Assembly (NCBI RefSeq): GCF_014692525.1
Contig: NZ_JACNYL010000005.1
Span: 124,001-188,000 of the forward strand
From: Sphingobacterium chuzhouense
Lineage (GTDB): Bacteria > Bacteroidota > Bacteroidia > Sphingobacteriales > Sphingobacteriaceae
DNA: 64,000 nucleotides
Direction of reading: 5' to 3'
Program-made: the position numbers and the translations under genes
Shown: positions 28,376-37,074 of the stretch, piece by piece
How the letters are laid out: each line of letters begins with the position of its first letter
Position numbering within the stretch: position 1 is the first letter of the stretch
The notes under the pieces: generated by a model
Database searches by the model: none
Seen by the model: only the letters and a program-made list of their open reading frames with translations
What the model was told of the DNA's origin: nothing

Positions 28376-28876
28376 ATGGCAATAGAAAACAACAATGTCG
28401 TTGCATTGAATTACAAGCTTCACACCGTGGAAGCAAACGGAGAGAAAGCATTTGTAGAAGAAACCACAACTGAAAACCCTTTGACTTTTCTATATGGAGT
28501 AGGCATGATGCTACCCAAATTTGAAGAAAATATAGCTGGATTAAACATCGGTGACAAGACTTCGTTTACGTTAGAGCCAAATGACGCCTACGGTGAAAAA
28601 GACGACCGTGCAATAGCACAACTACCTGCTGATATGTTTAAAGAAACAGGTCTTCCTCCAGTTGGTGAGGTTTTACCTTTACAAGATAATGAAGGCAATC
28701 AGTTCCGTGCAGTCGTCGTTGAGGTTACGCCAGAAGCGGTAGTAGCTGATTTGAACCACCCTATGGCTGGTAAAACACTGAACTTTGATGTCGAGATTTT
28801 AGCTGTGCGCCCCGCTACCGAAGAGGAATTGGCACATGGCCACGCACATGGCATCGACGGCGAGTCAGGCCATTAA
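28376..28876 (+). CDS. FKBP-type peptidyl-prolyl isomerase, SlyD-like
   Basis: A 166-residue cytosolic protein: an FKBP core (LTFLYGVGMMLPKFEENIAGLNIGDKTSF, then EPNDAYGEKDDRAI) with an inserted-flap domain typical of SlyD and GKTLNFDVEILAVRPAT returning to the core. The C-terminus is short and His-rich (HGHAHGIDGESGH), a possible metal-binding tail like SlyD's. It catalyses proline isomerisation and chaperones folding. Last gene of its operon; a strong terminator follows. Confidence 0.93.
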   Translation: MAIENNNVVALNYKLHTVEANGEKAFVEETTTENPLTFLYGVGMMLPKFEENIAGLNIGDKTSFTLEPNDAYGEKDDRAIAQLPADMFKETGLPPVGEVLPLQDNEGNQFRAVVVEVTPEAVVADLNHPMAGKTLNFDVEILAVRPATEEELAHGHAHGIDGESGH

Positions 28877-28888
28877 GAACTCAAAATT

Positions 28889-28928
28889 AGGAACAAAGAA
28901 CAAGGATAATCCTTGTCTTTGTTCCTTT
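28889..28928. terminator. Bidirectional terminator between the FKBP gene and mnmD
   Basis: An 18-bp stem with one mismatch (GGAACAAAG...CAAGGAT / ATCCTTG...CTTTGTTCC) and a T-run after it on the plus strand, between convergent genes. Confidence 0.8.
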
Positions 28929-28929
28929 A

Positions 28930-29604
28930 TCATTTTTCTTTTATAGCCCTCAACATTTCTCGTTTACCCGGCGCACCTGGTGCTTTCTCAATAGAAAACC
29001 CTAAAGCTTTCATTGCGCGCTTCAGATTTCCGGTAATAGCATAGGTAACAAATACTCCTCCCAGCCTTAAAAAGGAACACACATGTGCTAAGGTTTCTAC
29101 GGTCCACATCTCAGGCTGATGTATAGCTGCAAAAGCATCGAAGTAAATAACATCAAATTTTCTTACACTTCCGGCTTGGAAATTTAACACCTTTTCATGT
29201 GCAATAAACAAGCTAATAGAATCTGTAAAAGTAATTTCTTGTGCCTGCGCTTGTTTATAGTGATGCTGAAAGCTTGACCAGATTTTTTGCTTTACAAAGT
29301 TTTCATATCCGGTTTTTAAAATGATTTCTTCGCTAAGTGGATATGCCTCAATACCGACATATTGTAAACTTATACCTTGGCTATCAATATAATCGGCCGT
29401 CAATAGAAAATTCAACCCCGTACCGAATCCCACTTCCAATATAGCAACATCAGCCGGTTCCTCCTTTTGCAAGAAAAACTGCAGTCCCGATCGCAAAAAA
29501 ACATGCTGACTTTCTTGTAAAGCACCATGCTTAGAGTGATAATGTTCTCCAACTTCGGGGTGATATAAAGTAGACGAACCGTCGTCTGTTATGACAAATT
29601 GCAT
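28930..29604 (-). CDS. mnmD: tRNA (5-methylaminomethyl-2-thiouridine)(34)-methyltransferase MnmD
   Basis: A 224-residue SAM-dependent methyltransferase (Methyltransf_30). I start it at the ATG at 29604 (MQFVITDDGSSTLYHPEVGEHYHS), not at the longest frame, because a -7 element lies at 29622-29629. Motifs: HYHSKHGALQESQHVFL, the SAM-binding VGFGTGLNFLL, YVGIEAYPL, and FDVIYFDAFAA. It corresponds to the methyltransferase half of E. coli MnmC; the FAD-dependent MnmC1 half is absent here, as in other stand-alone MnmD proteins. Confidence 0.92.
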   Translation of the reverse strand: MQFVITDDGSSTLYHPEVGEHYHSKHGALQESQHVFLRSGLQFFLQKEEPADVAILEVGFGTGLNFLLTADYIDSQGISLQYVGIEAYPLSEEIILKTGYENFVKQKIWSSFQHHYKQAQAQEITFTDSISLFIAHEKVLNFQAGSVRKFDVIYFDAFAAIHQPEMWTVETLAHVCSFLRLGGVFVTYAITGNLKRAMKALGFSIEKAPGAPGKREMLRAIKEK

Positions 29605-29621
29605 AGCAAAGTTTATTTTTA

Positions 29622-29629
29622 CAAATTTA
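29622..29629 (-). promoter_or_regulatory. -7 element for mnmD
   Basis: Minus-strand TAAATTTG matches TAnnTTTG, giving a short leader before the ATG at 29604. Confidence 0.45.
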
Positions 29630-29713
29630 TTTATAAAATGCAGAGGAATTGTATAGAATAATTCTAAATAGTTTACAAAGTTTGACAAATTCCCATCTTG
29701 CAAAAGCATTTTG

Positions 29714-29721
29714 TAATTTTG
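29714..29721 (+). promoter_or_regulatory. -7 element for ccmE-ccmF
   Basis: TAATTTTG matches TAnnTTTG, 25 nt upstream of the ccmE ATG. Confidence 0.5.
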
Positions 29722-29745
29722 TATTTCATTTAGAGATAGTGCAAT

Positions 29746-30171
29746 ATGAAGAAAAGTTCCATCATATTAATTGTTATCATTGCTATAGCTATCGCGATGA
29801 TTGTTGTTATTTATACAGACTCGAGTACGTATTCTACTTTTACGGAAGCAAGGGAGAAAAAAACAGAGCTTTATGTCGTTGGCGTACTGAATAAAGAGAA
29901 GGAGTTACATTACGATCCCATCAAGGACGCCAATCATTTTTCTTTCTACATGTACGACAACGATAGTACGGAATGCCAAGTTGTATTTAGGGGCTCTAAG
30001 CCACAAGATATCGAACGATCGGAACAAATCGTATTGACTGGTAAAATGGAGGGCGATGTGTTTCATGCCAGCAAGATATTGATGAAATGTCCATCAAAAT
30101 ATAATGAAGATGAGGTAGAAGTCATCGAAACAAGTGTAGCGCCTGCAACGGCATTTTTGAGCGTAAAATAG
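29746..30171 (+). CDS. ccmE: Cytochrome c maturation protein CcmE, cysteine (CxxxY) variant
   Basis: A 141-residue heme chaperone: one N-terminal membrane helix (about 5-23) and an OB-fold (YVVGVLNKEKEL, FSFYMYDND, EQIVLTGKMEGDVFHASKIL). In E. coli CcmE the covalent heme ligand is His in an HxxxY motif. Here the equivalent place reads KCPSKY, that is Cys115-x3-Tyr119. A CxxxY version is known from archaea and Desulfovibrio. It hands heme to CcmF, encoded 89 nt downstream. Family call is firm; the mode of heme binding is inference. Confidence 0.9.
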   Translation: MKKSSIILIVIIAIAIAMIVVIYTDSSTYSTFTEAREKKTELYVVGVLNKEKELHYDPIKDANHFSFYMYDNDSTECQVVFRGSKPQDIERSEQIVLTGKMEGDVFHASKILMKCPSKYNEDEVEVIETSVAPATAFLSVK

Positions 30172-30259
30172 CCTTATTAGTTATTTTTTAAGCCCTGATA
30201 AACTGCTCCATCAGTTGGTGGTGCATCTTTTTAGATAATTTTTACTTTTACTTTGAATA

Positions 30260-32737
30260 ATGGACGTTAACTACGTTGGAGAACATCTTTTACCGGGAAA
30301 AATTGGACAATTTTTTGTGATTCTTTCCTTTGGCGCAGCCCTTTTTTCTCTTATCAGCTATTTCTTTGCTACACGTGAACCCGAAGTTAAATCTTGGAAA
30401 ACACTTGGTAGAATTGGATTTTGGGCCAATTTGATATCCGTTGTTGCTATCGGAACTATTCTGTTCTATCTCATCTATAACCATTATTTTGAATACCATT
30501 ATGTTTGGGCGCATTCTTCAAAGTCGCTTCCCACACACTATATTATTTCTTCTTTTTGGGAAGGGCAGGAAGGAAGTTTCTGGCTCTGGATGTTCTGGCA
30601 AGTAGTATTAGGCACGATCCTCGTGCTTAAGGCTAAAAACTGGGAAGCACCAGTTATGACATTCGTTATGCTGTGTCAAGTATTCTTAGGTTCTATGCTA
30701 ATTGGCATCGAAATATTCGGTTCGCGCATCGGTAGCTCACCGTTCATCTTACTGCGGGACGCCATGCAAGGCCCTGTCTTTAGTCGACCAGATTATTTAA
30801 ATATGATTGGAGACGGACGCGGACTAAATCCACTATTGCAGAATTACTGGATGGTAATCCATCCTCCTACCCTATTTCTTGGCTTTGCTTCTATGGTTGT
30901 CCCTTTTGCATATGCGGCGGCCGGCCTTTGGCTTAAACGTTATAAAGATTGGATGAAACCTGGTTTGCCCTGGGCACTTTTTGCTGTTATGATTTTGGGC
31001 GCAGGGATTATCATGGGATCTTTCTGGGCGTATGAAGCACTGAATTTCGGTGGTTTTTGGGCGTGGGATCCGGTAGAAAATGTATCGATTATCCCCTGGC
31101 TCACACTTATCGCGGCTGTCCATGTGATACTTGCCTATCGTAATTCCGGACATGGTTTCTTTACCGCCACCTTCTTGACGATGATCAGTTTTGTACTCGT
31201 CATATATGCTTCCTATCTCACTAGGAGCGGAATATTAGGGGAAACTTCAGTCCACTCGTTTACGAGCTTAGGGATGTCTGGCCAACTCATTATTTTCAAT
31301 CTTACTTTTTTGGTATTGATGATTGTGATGCTCATCTGGCGGAACAAAGAAATGCCGTCCTCTAAACAAGAAGAAGACATTTACTCGCGTGAATTTTGGA
31401 TGTTTATTGGAGGCCTAGTGCTTACTGTAGCCTGTATACAGATGATAGCGACCACTTCTATCCCGGTATTTAATACGCTGTTTGGTACAAAAGTAGCCCC
31501 TCCTGTAGATCCAATTCCACACTATAATAAATGGCAGGGTGCATTTGCGGTGGTCATCATGCTCGTGACAGCTTTTACACAGTTTTTAAAATACAAAAAA
31601 ACCAATCCGAAAAAATTCTGGGTATCCACTTTTGCGTCTTTTCTATTTGCAGTTATACTCAGTGCTATAATCGTCTATTTCACAAAGACATACACCAATG
31701 TAATGTATATCTTGCTGACTTTAACCTGTATATTCTGCCTGTTGGCGAATATGCGTGTTTTGGGCGATGCTTTGAAAGGTAAATGGCGGTTGGCCGGATC
31801 TGCTGTTGCACATATCGGATTCGCTCTTTTACTTTTGGGAGCCCTTATTGCTGCGGCAACCAACGAGGTTATCTCTATCAACGAAAGTCGTTATATTCAG
31901 GTACAGAACTTTGGTCAGGAAGGCGACAAATTTTCAGATCCAGGTGAAAATCTGTTCCTGACAGAGGGAGAACCAAAACAAATGGGTGATTACCGGATCA
32001 CCTACGTAGGTGACAGCGTCGCTCCTCCGAATGTGTATTACAAAATATTATATGAACGTATTGACGAGGAGACAGGAAATGTCAAGGAATCTTTTATGCT
32101 GCGCCCGTTTGCACAACATAACCCTGAGATGGGAGGGCTAATTGGTACGCCCGATACCCGCCATTATCTTACACACGATATTTACACCTTGATCACCGCA
32201 GCAGCTGCGGAATCACAAGTACAAGCAGAAAATATTCCTTCGGAGGAGCAAACAGGATATGAAGATTATGATGAGCCGGCTACTTATCAGGTTAGTATTG
32301 GTGATACTCTCCGGTATAGAAATGGTTTTTATGTTATTGAGGGGATCAATAGAGAGGCCACATTAAATAATATCCCTAAAGGAGAAGGAGACATTATCGT
32401 AGGGTTGAAGATTAAGGTTGTTGCAGCCGACGAAAAGGAATACAACGTAGAACCAATTTTTTTGATTAAGGATGGGCATAGCTACGATTTTAATAAGGAT
32501 GTTACCGACCAAGGACTCCGTTTCCGTTTCACCAATATTTTACCAAAGGAGGATAAATTGGAAATCATGTTGTATCAAAAACCGTTGCCAGAGAAAAAAT
32601 GGATTGTCTTTAAAGCGATTAAGTTCCCTTATATCAATTTCTTTTGGGCCGGTACCATTATTATGACTATTGGTTTCATCATGGCTATCTATCGTCGCCT
32701 AAAAGATGCAAAGATATCTAAACAAAATCCTGCATAA
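30260..32737 (+). CDS. ccmF: Cytochrome c heme lyase CcmF (CcsA/CcmF family)
   Basis: An 825-residue inner-membrane protein with about 13-15 helices. It has the tryptophan-rich heme-handling WWD segment (FGGFWAWDPVENVSIIPWL), WEGQEGSFWLWMFW earlier, conserved His residues (VIHPPTLFLGF, HSFTSLG), and a large periplasmic domain (about 545-790) before the last helix. It attaches heme to apocytochrome c using CcmE as donor. It is longer than E. coli CcmF (about 650), as is usual in Bacteroidota. The stop overlaps the next ATG (TAATG). Confidence 0.92.
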   Translation: MDVNYVGEHLLPGKIGQFFVILSFGAALFSLISYFFATREPEVKSWKTLGRIGFWANLISVVAIGTILFYLIYNHYFEYHYVWAHSSKSLPTHYIISSFWEGQEGSFWLWMFWQVVLGTILVLKAKNWEAPVMTFVMLCQVFLGSMLIGIEIFGSRIGSSPFILLRDAMQGPVFSRPDYLNMIGDGRGLNPLLQNYWMVIHPPTLFLGFASMVVPFAYAAAGLWLKRYKDWMKPGLPWALFAVMILGAGIIMGSFWAYEALNFGGFWAWDPVENVSIIPWLTLIAAVHVILAYRNSGHGFFTATFLTMISFVLVIYASYLTRSGILGETSVHSFTSLGMSGQLIIFNLTFLVLMIVMLIWRNKEMPSSKQEEDIYSREFWMFIGGLVLTVACIQMIATTSIPVFNTLFGTKVAPPVDPIPHYNKWQGAFAVVIMLVTAFTQFLKYKKTNPKKFWVSTFASFLFAVILSAIIVYFTKTYTNVMYILLTLTCIFCLLANMRVLGDALKGKWRLAGSAVAHIGFALLLLGALIAAATNEVISINESRYIQVQNFGQEGDKFSDPGENLFLTEGEPKQMGDYRITYVGDSVAPPNVYYKILYERIDEETGNVKESFMLRPFAQHNPEMGGLIGTPDTRHYLTHDIYTLITAAAAESQVQAENIPSEEQTGYEDYDEPATYQVSIGDTLRYRNGFYVIEGINREATLNNIPKGEGDIIVGLKIKVVAADEKEYNVEPIFLIKDGHSYDFNKDVTDQGLRFRFTNILPKEDKLEIMLYQKPLPEKKWIVFKAIKFPYINFFWAGTIIMTIGFIMAIYRRLKDAKISKQNPA

Positions 32738-33501
32738 TGACTGTTGTTATATTAGGAAGTGGAAATGTTGCTACTCATATGGGAAAAGCATTTCATACCC
32801 TTGGACATCAGATTTTACAGGTGTATAGCAGAAATAGGGCCAGTGCGATTGCATTGGCTTCGGTTTTAAACGCCGAAGCGGTAGATACAATCGAAAATAT
32901 CACCGATAAGGCTGATTTATATTTTATCGCGGTCGCTGATCAAGCCATACAAGAGATAGTCGACCAACTTCCCAAAGACCTGAAGGGGATAGTCGTACAT
33001 TGCTCAGGTGCAACGGATATCAATATTTTAGCACACTTCCCTTTACACGGCATCATTTATCCAGTACAAAGTCTCCGTAAAGATGTTCCTACTCCTTTAG
33101 AAAACATCCCTTTTGGGATAGAGGGTAGCAATACCGATACCACTGACCGTCTTCTTCAGATGATGCAAAATATCTCCGTGGGATCTTTCTTATGTAATAG
33201 TACACAGCGTCTAGCATTGCACATAGCAGCGGTATTTGCCAATAATTTCAGCAACGTACTTTACCAAATAGCTTATGATATCGTAGAAGAACAGAATTTG
33301 CCTTTTGATTTACTAAAGCCTATTATTCTTGAAACAGCGCAGAAAGTGCAAAATCAGATTCCAAAAGCTATACAAACCGGACCTTCTGCACGAGGAGATA
33401 TGGAAACTATCCAAAAGCATTTACAATTTCTTATGAAAACCCCGCATTGGCTTAAAATATATCAACAACTAACCGAAGAAATCACTAGAAATAAGTGCTA
33501 A
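32737..33501 (+). CDS. Rossmann-fold/DUF2520 oxidoreductase-like protein
   Basis: A 254-residue cytosolic protein with an N-terminal NAD(P)-binding fold (VVILGSGNVATHMGKAF, VYSRN) and a C-terminal DUF2520 helical domain (LHIAAVFANNFSNVLYQIAYDIVEEQ). It resembles F420/NADP-dependent and ProC-like reductases, but the substrate is unknown. Its start codon overlaps the ccmF stop, so it is translationally coupled to cytochrome c maturation genes, though no functional link is obvious. Confidence 0.88.
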   Translation: MTVVILGSGNVATHMGKAFHTLGHQILQVYSRNRASAIALASVLNAEAVDTIENITDKADLYFIAVADQAIQEIVDQLPKDLKGIVVHCSGATDINILAHFPLHGIIYPVQSLRKDVPTPLENIPFGIEGSNTDTTDRLLQMMQNISVGSFLCNSTQRLALHIAAVFANNFSNVLYQIAYDIVEEQNLPFDLLKPIILETAQKVQNQIPKAIQTGPSARGDMETIQKHLQFLMKTPHWLKIYQQLTEEITRNKC

Positions 33502-33574
33502 ACTGAGAAATATTACCAAACAAATAAATCTTTCGCAAACCTGCTTCTTTTTTCGCTTTCATCCAATAACTTCC

Positions 33575-33582
33575 TAATTTTG
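33575..33582 (+). promoter_or_regulatory. -7 element for the FMN glutamate-synthase-like gene
   Basis: TAATTTTG matches TAnnTTTG, leaving a leader of about 80 nt. The leader holds only a nine-codon frame (33584-33610) that I do not support as a gene. Confidence 0.4.
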
Positions 33583-33670
33583 CATGCAACCCTTAGATCA
33601 TGGTAATTAATGGCTCGCAGTTTGCTAGTCATAAGGTAGTTACGCAACGTAAAATATATCATATAAAGTT

Positions 33671-35221
33671 ATGGCAGTTAGAAAACTCATTCTATTAACG
33701 ATAGTTGTCATCAATCTCGTCATTCTCTCTTTTGGCATCATTTTCACGCCACGCTGGTTTTGGTTACTTATCATTCCCTTTCCATTGATGGTACTGGCTT
33801 TTTATAATAGCTATCAAAGCAAACACGCAATTTTACGCAACTATCCTATTTTAGGCTATTTCAGGTTTTTCTTTGAAAGTATCCGTCCGGAGATGCGACA
33901 ATATTTTTGGGAATCTGATACTGACGGACGCCCGTTTAACCGCAGACAGCGCTCTATTGTCTATCAACGTTCTAAAAATGAACGGGAAACGGTAGCTTTC
34001 GGGATGCAATCCGATCCACAAGCCATAGGAAATGAGTGGGTTGCCCATTCTGTTTTTCCTTGTCATATCGAAAACCACGATTTACGGACAACCGTTGGCA
34101 ACCATTTCTGTAAACAACCCTATAGCCTAAGCGTGTTTAATATCTCCGCAATGAGTTACGGCGCGCTAAGCAAAACAGCTATTACGGCGCTTAATAAAGG
34201 AGCAGCTTTACAAAATTTTGCTCATAATACGGGAGAAGGAGGCATCAGCCCTTATCACATCAATGGAGCCGATTTGATTTGGCAAGTTGGTACGGGATAT
34301 TTCGGTTGCCGTAATGAAATGGGCATGTTTGATCCAGAGCTATTTGCAGAAAAGGCAACACGTCCTTATGTGAAGATGATCGAATTAAAATTATCGCAAG
34401 GAGCGAAACCGGGTCATGGAGGAATATTACCCGCAGCAAAAAATACGCCCGAAGTAGCAGCTATTCGCCATGTCATCCCTGGGACAGATGTGATGTCGCC
34501 TCCAGCACATAGTGCCTTTAATTCTCCTGAAGGTATGATACATTTCATCCAACAGTTGCGGGAGCTATCGGGCTACAAACCCGTAGGTTTTAAATTGTGC
34601 GTAGGCGACAAACAAGAGTTTATTGACATCTGTCACGCGATGTTAACCACACAAATATTTCCCGACTTTATTTCTGTTGATGGTTCGGAGGGAGGAACGG
34701 GTGCCGCGCCACTGGAATTTACGGACAATTTAGGTATGCCTTTATACGACGCCTTGTCTTTTGTGACGACTACCCTTATCAAATTCGGTTTAAAGAAACA
34801 TATAAAATTAATCGTTTCGGGTCGCATTGTTACCGGCTTTGACCTATTGAAAGTAATTGCTTTGGGTGCAGATGCCTGCTATAGCGCAAGAGGAATGATG
34901 TTTGCATTAGGTTGCATCCAAGCATTAAAATGTAACGAGGACGTTTGCCCTGTTGGCGTTGCTACACAACGACCTCATTTATACAAAGCGCTTGATGTAG
35001 AAGACAAATATATACGGGTTGCGCAGTTTCACCGTAATACCTTGCGTGCTACAGTAGAAATTATGGAAGCTTGTGGATTCAAAAAATTAGACGACGTTTC
35101 CGCAGATAAATTTTTCCGCAAAGTTGATAGTGTAACCACTTTAAGTTTTCAAGAGATTTACTTTAAAGACACCGGTAAGCTGGTCAATAGCCATAGCGCT
35201 TTTGAACCCCAGGAAATCTAA
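33671..35221 (+). CDS. FMN-binding glutamate synthase family protein, membrane-anchored
   Basis: A 516-residue protein. Two hydrophobic N-terminal segments (about 6-45) anchor it to the inner membrane. The rest matches the FMN-binding TIM-barrel of glutamate synthase large subunits: SVFNISAMSYGALSKTA, NTGEGGISPYH, IELKLSQGAKPGHGG, SVDGSEGGTGAAP and the C-x5-C-x4-C iron-sulfur motif in GCIQALKCNEDVC. It lacks the glutaminase and beta-helix domains of GltB, so it is not a classical glutamate synthase. Its reaction is unknown. Confidence 0.93.
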   Translation: MAVRKLILLTIVVINLVILSFGIIFTPRWFWLLIIPFPLMVLAFYNSYQSKHAILRNYPILGYFRFFFESIRPEMRQYFWESDTDGRPFNRRQRSIVYQRSKNERETVAFGMQSDPQAIGNEWVAHSVFPCHIENHDLRTTVGNHFCKQPYSLSVFNISAMSYGALSKTAITALNKGAALQNFAHNTGEGGISPYHINGADLIWQVGTGYFGCRNEMGMFDPELFAEKATRPYVKMIELKLSQGAKPGHGGILPAAKNTPEVAAIRHVIPGTDVMSPPAHSAFNSPEGMIHFIQQLRELSGYKPVGFKLCVGDKQEFIDICHAMLTTQIFPDFISVDGSEGGTGAAPLEFTDNLGMPLYDALSFVTTTLIKFGLKKHIKLIVSGRIVTGFDLLKVIALGADACYSARGMMFALGCIQALKCNEDVCPVGVATQRPHLYKALDVEDKYIRVAQFHRNTLRATVEIMEACGFKKLDDVSADKFFRKVDSVTTLSFQEIYFKDTGKLVNSHSAFEPQEI

Positions 35222-35253
35222 TATACTGCTTTACTACTTTACATCTTCACGAA

Positions 35254-35694
35254 TCACGACAAATTACTATATAAAACGTCCAGTGTGTTGCGCGCCCTTA
35301 CCATATCTTCTCTAGCTACGCCTTCCAAAGCCTGGTTGATTGTTCTTTTTGCCTGACGTAAACAAGTTTCCTTCATTTGTCTACCTTGTTTTGTCAAAAA
35401 AATGAGATTTGTACGTTTATCATCTTTATCATTAACACGAATTACTAATTTAAGCTTTTCTAAATTATTAATTAAGCGAGATACACTCGGTTTATCGCGA
35501 AAGGTTAAACAAGCAAGTTCTTGTTGGGTTCGTCCTTCTTCAATCCATAAATAATATAGAAGAGACCATTGTTCCGAGGTAATACATACTCCTTCTTCTT
35601 TTAGATTTCGTTGCAGCCGTCTTCCCAACGCCGCATAGGCTTTTCCTGTCAGAAAAGAAAAAAAATCGTCCGTATCTTCAAAATTGCCATTCAT
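35254..35694 (-). CDS. MarR-family transcriptional regulator
   Basis: A winged-helix regulator of 146 residues from the ATG at 35694 (150 from 35706; the longest frame starts at 35736). The core shows GVCITSEQWSLLYYLW, the recognition-helix region FRDKPSVSRLINNLEKLKLV and the wing VNDKDDKRTNLIFLT. MarR dimers usually repress nearby or own promoters and release on binding a small ligand. The neighbours on either side are not typical MarR targets, so the regulon is unknown. The start is uncertain by 4-14 codons. Confidence 0.9.
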   Translation of the reverse strand: MNGNFEDTDDFFSFLTGKAYAALGRRLQRNLKEEGVCITSEQWSLLYYLWIEEGRTQQELACLTFRDKPSVSRLINNLEKLKLVIRVNDKDDKRTNLIFLTKQGRQMKETCLRQAKRTINQALEGVAREDMVRARNTLDVLYSNLS

Positions 35695-35814
35695 ATTGGA
35701 TAACATTAGGGTTAGAATAATTGTATATACAAACAAACCAAAAAACTAAATACGATGCAAATAAAATCTAATATTTCATCATTTTTTTCTAAATTTTTAA
35801 TTAAATTTACCCTT

Positions 35815-36210
35815 ATGGAGAACTTTTTGCCTGCATTGTTGATTATAGGGGGCGTGATTTACAAAATCTATTCTGAATATCAGAAAGAACAAGAGAAAGC
35901 ACGTCGACGGATGCCACAGACTCCTCCACCACCAACACCTCCTACCCCATCCGAGCAGCAATCACAACGTACTGTTATCGAACCGACGATGTCGATTCCT
36001 ATTCCGGTTCCTCCGAAAAAAACCGAGCGTACGCGCGATATGCCGGAAGAAGTGAGAAAAACAAGGGAGAAAAGGTTAGCGGATACAAACCATATGAAGA
36101 AGATACCCACGAAAGTCGAACCCCAAATAGAAGAAAAAGACAATGCAATACCTTTTGACTTACGCGAAGCGGTTATCCAATCGGCTATATTGAATAGGCC
36201 TTATCAATAG
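35815..36210 (+). CDS. Small single-helix membrane protein with proline-rich, charged tail, unknown function
   Basis: 131 residues from the ATG at 35815 (MENFLPALLIIGGVIYKIYSEYQKEQEKARRRM). One N-terminal helix (about 4-18) is followed by a basic segment, a proline-rich stretch (QTPPPPTPPTPS) and a Lys/Glu/Arg-rich tail ending FDLREAVIQSAILNRPYQ. An upstream ATG in the longest frame adds 20 residues lying in the promoter-like A+T-rich region and is rejected. The conserved-looking C-terminal helix (AVIQSAILNRPY) is typical of small Bacteroidota membrane-tethered proteins of unknown role. The stop overlaps the convergent nitrilase gene by 7 nt. Confidence 0.75.
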   Translation: MENFLPALLIIGGVIYKIYSEYQKEQEKARRRMPQTPPPPTPPTPSEQQSQRTVIEPTMSIPIPVPPKKTERTRDMPEEVRKTREKRLADTNHMKKIPTKVEPQIEEKDNAIPFDLREAVIQSAILNRPYQ

Positions 36211-36995
36211 TTTTTTATTGAAAAATCATCTGCATCCGCCAAGAACGGAAACTGCTCTCGGGATTTAATCAAATCAGCGGGATTTAAAGTAAAAGTATAT
36301 AAATCTTCGTCTTCAGGTTTATAGTAGACAACATCTCCATTCGGGGAAATACACATCGAGCCTCCTGAATAGTAAATTTCATTGCCGTCATATCCTACAC
36401 GGTTTACACCGATTACATAAGCTTGATTTTCAATAGCACGCGCTGGGATAAGCGCTCGCCAATGTGCAGACCTTTTATCTGGCCAGCAAGCGGTATATAC
36501 TAATAGATCGTAAGAGTTCCCTAAATTCCGAGACCAAACAGGGAATCGCAGATCATAACATATCATAGGACACACCCGCCAGCCTTTGAGATTTAAAATA
36601 ATACGGGAATTTCCGGGGGTAAAAACTTTATTTTCTTCAGCCATTCCAAATAAATGGCGTTTGTCATAATGTACAAAACTACCATCTGGAGACATCCACA
36701 CAAAACGGTTGTAATAATGACCATTTTCTTCGATGATTAGCGTCCCTGCAACAACGCAGTTATAAGCTTTGGCATGATCATACATCCAATGCATCGTCGG
36801 CCCATCCATCTTCTCTGCACATTTCTCAACATTAATGGTGAAGCCGGTATTAAACATTTCTGGCAACAAAATAAGATCTGTTTTTTCCTTCAATGCAGAT
36901 AGGCGTAGTGATAAATTATTTAAATTTTTCTCTACGTTCTCCCAAAACAAGTATGCTTGAAATATCGTTATTTTAACCGGTTCCATATCTGCCAT
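36204..36995 (-). CDS. Nitrilase-superfamily amidohydrolase, omega-amidase-like
   Basis: About 263 residues from the ATG at 36995 (MADMEPVKITIFQAYLFWEN); 36986 is a possible alternative, and the longest frame at 37031 is less likely. The Glu-Lys-Cys triad is visible: Glu in LILLPEMFNTGF, Lys in YDKRHLFGM, and Cys in CPMICYDLRFPVWSRN. Those segments match bacterial omega-amidase/YafV-like enzymes that hydrolyse alpha-ketoglutaramate or similar omega-amides in metabolite repair. Substrate is from family resemblance only. Confidence 0.9.
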   Translation of the reverse strand: MADMEPVKITIFQAYLFWENVEKNLNNLSLRLSALKEKTDLILLPEMFNTGFTINVEKCAEKMDGPTMHWMYDHAKAYNCVVAGTLIIEENGHYYNRFVWMSPDGSFVHYDKRHLFGMAEENKVFTPGNSRIILNLKGWRVCPMICYDLRFPVWSRNLGNSYDLLVYTACWPDKRSAHWRALIPARAIENQAYVIGVNRVGYDGNEIYYSGGSMCISPNGDVVYYKPEDEDLYTFTLNPADLIKSREQFPFLADADDFSIKNY

Positions 36996-37074
36996 GTGCA
37001 ACTTAATATTTTTGTTTATGATGTTCGACAAATTACTAAAAAACTAGAGTTTTATCAATTTTTAAAGCAAACCT

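Noticed and set aside
33584..33610. Nine-codon frame in the leader of the FMN glutamate-synthase-like gene, considered as a leader peptide
   Set aside because: No run of regulatory codons and no attenuator hairpin pair; a frame this short is expected by chance.
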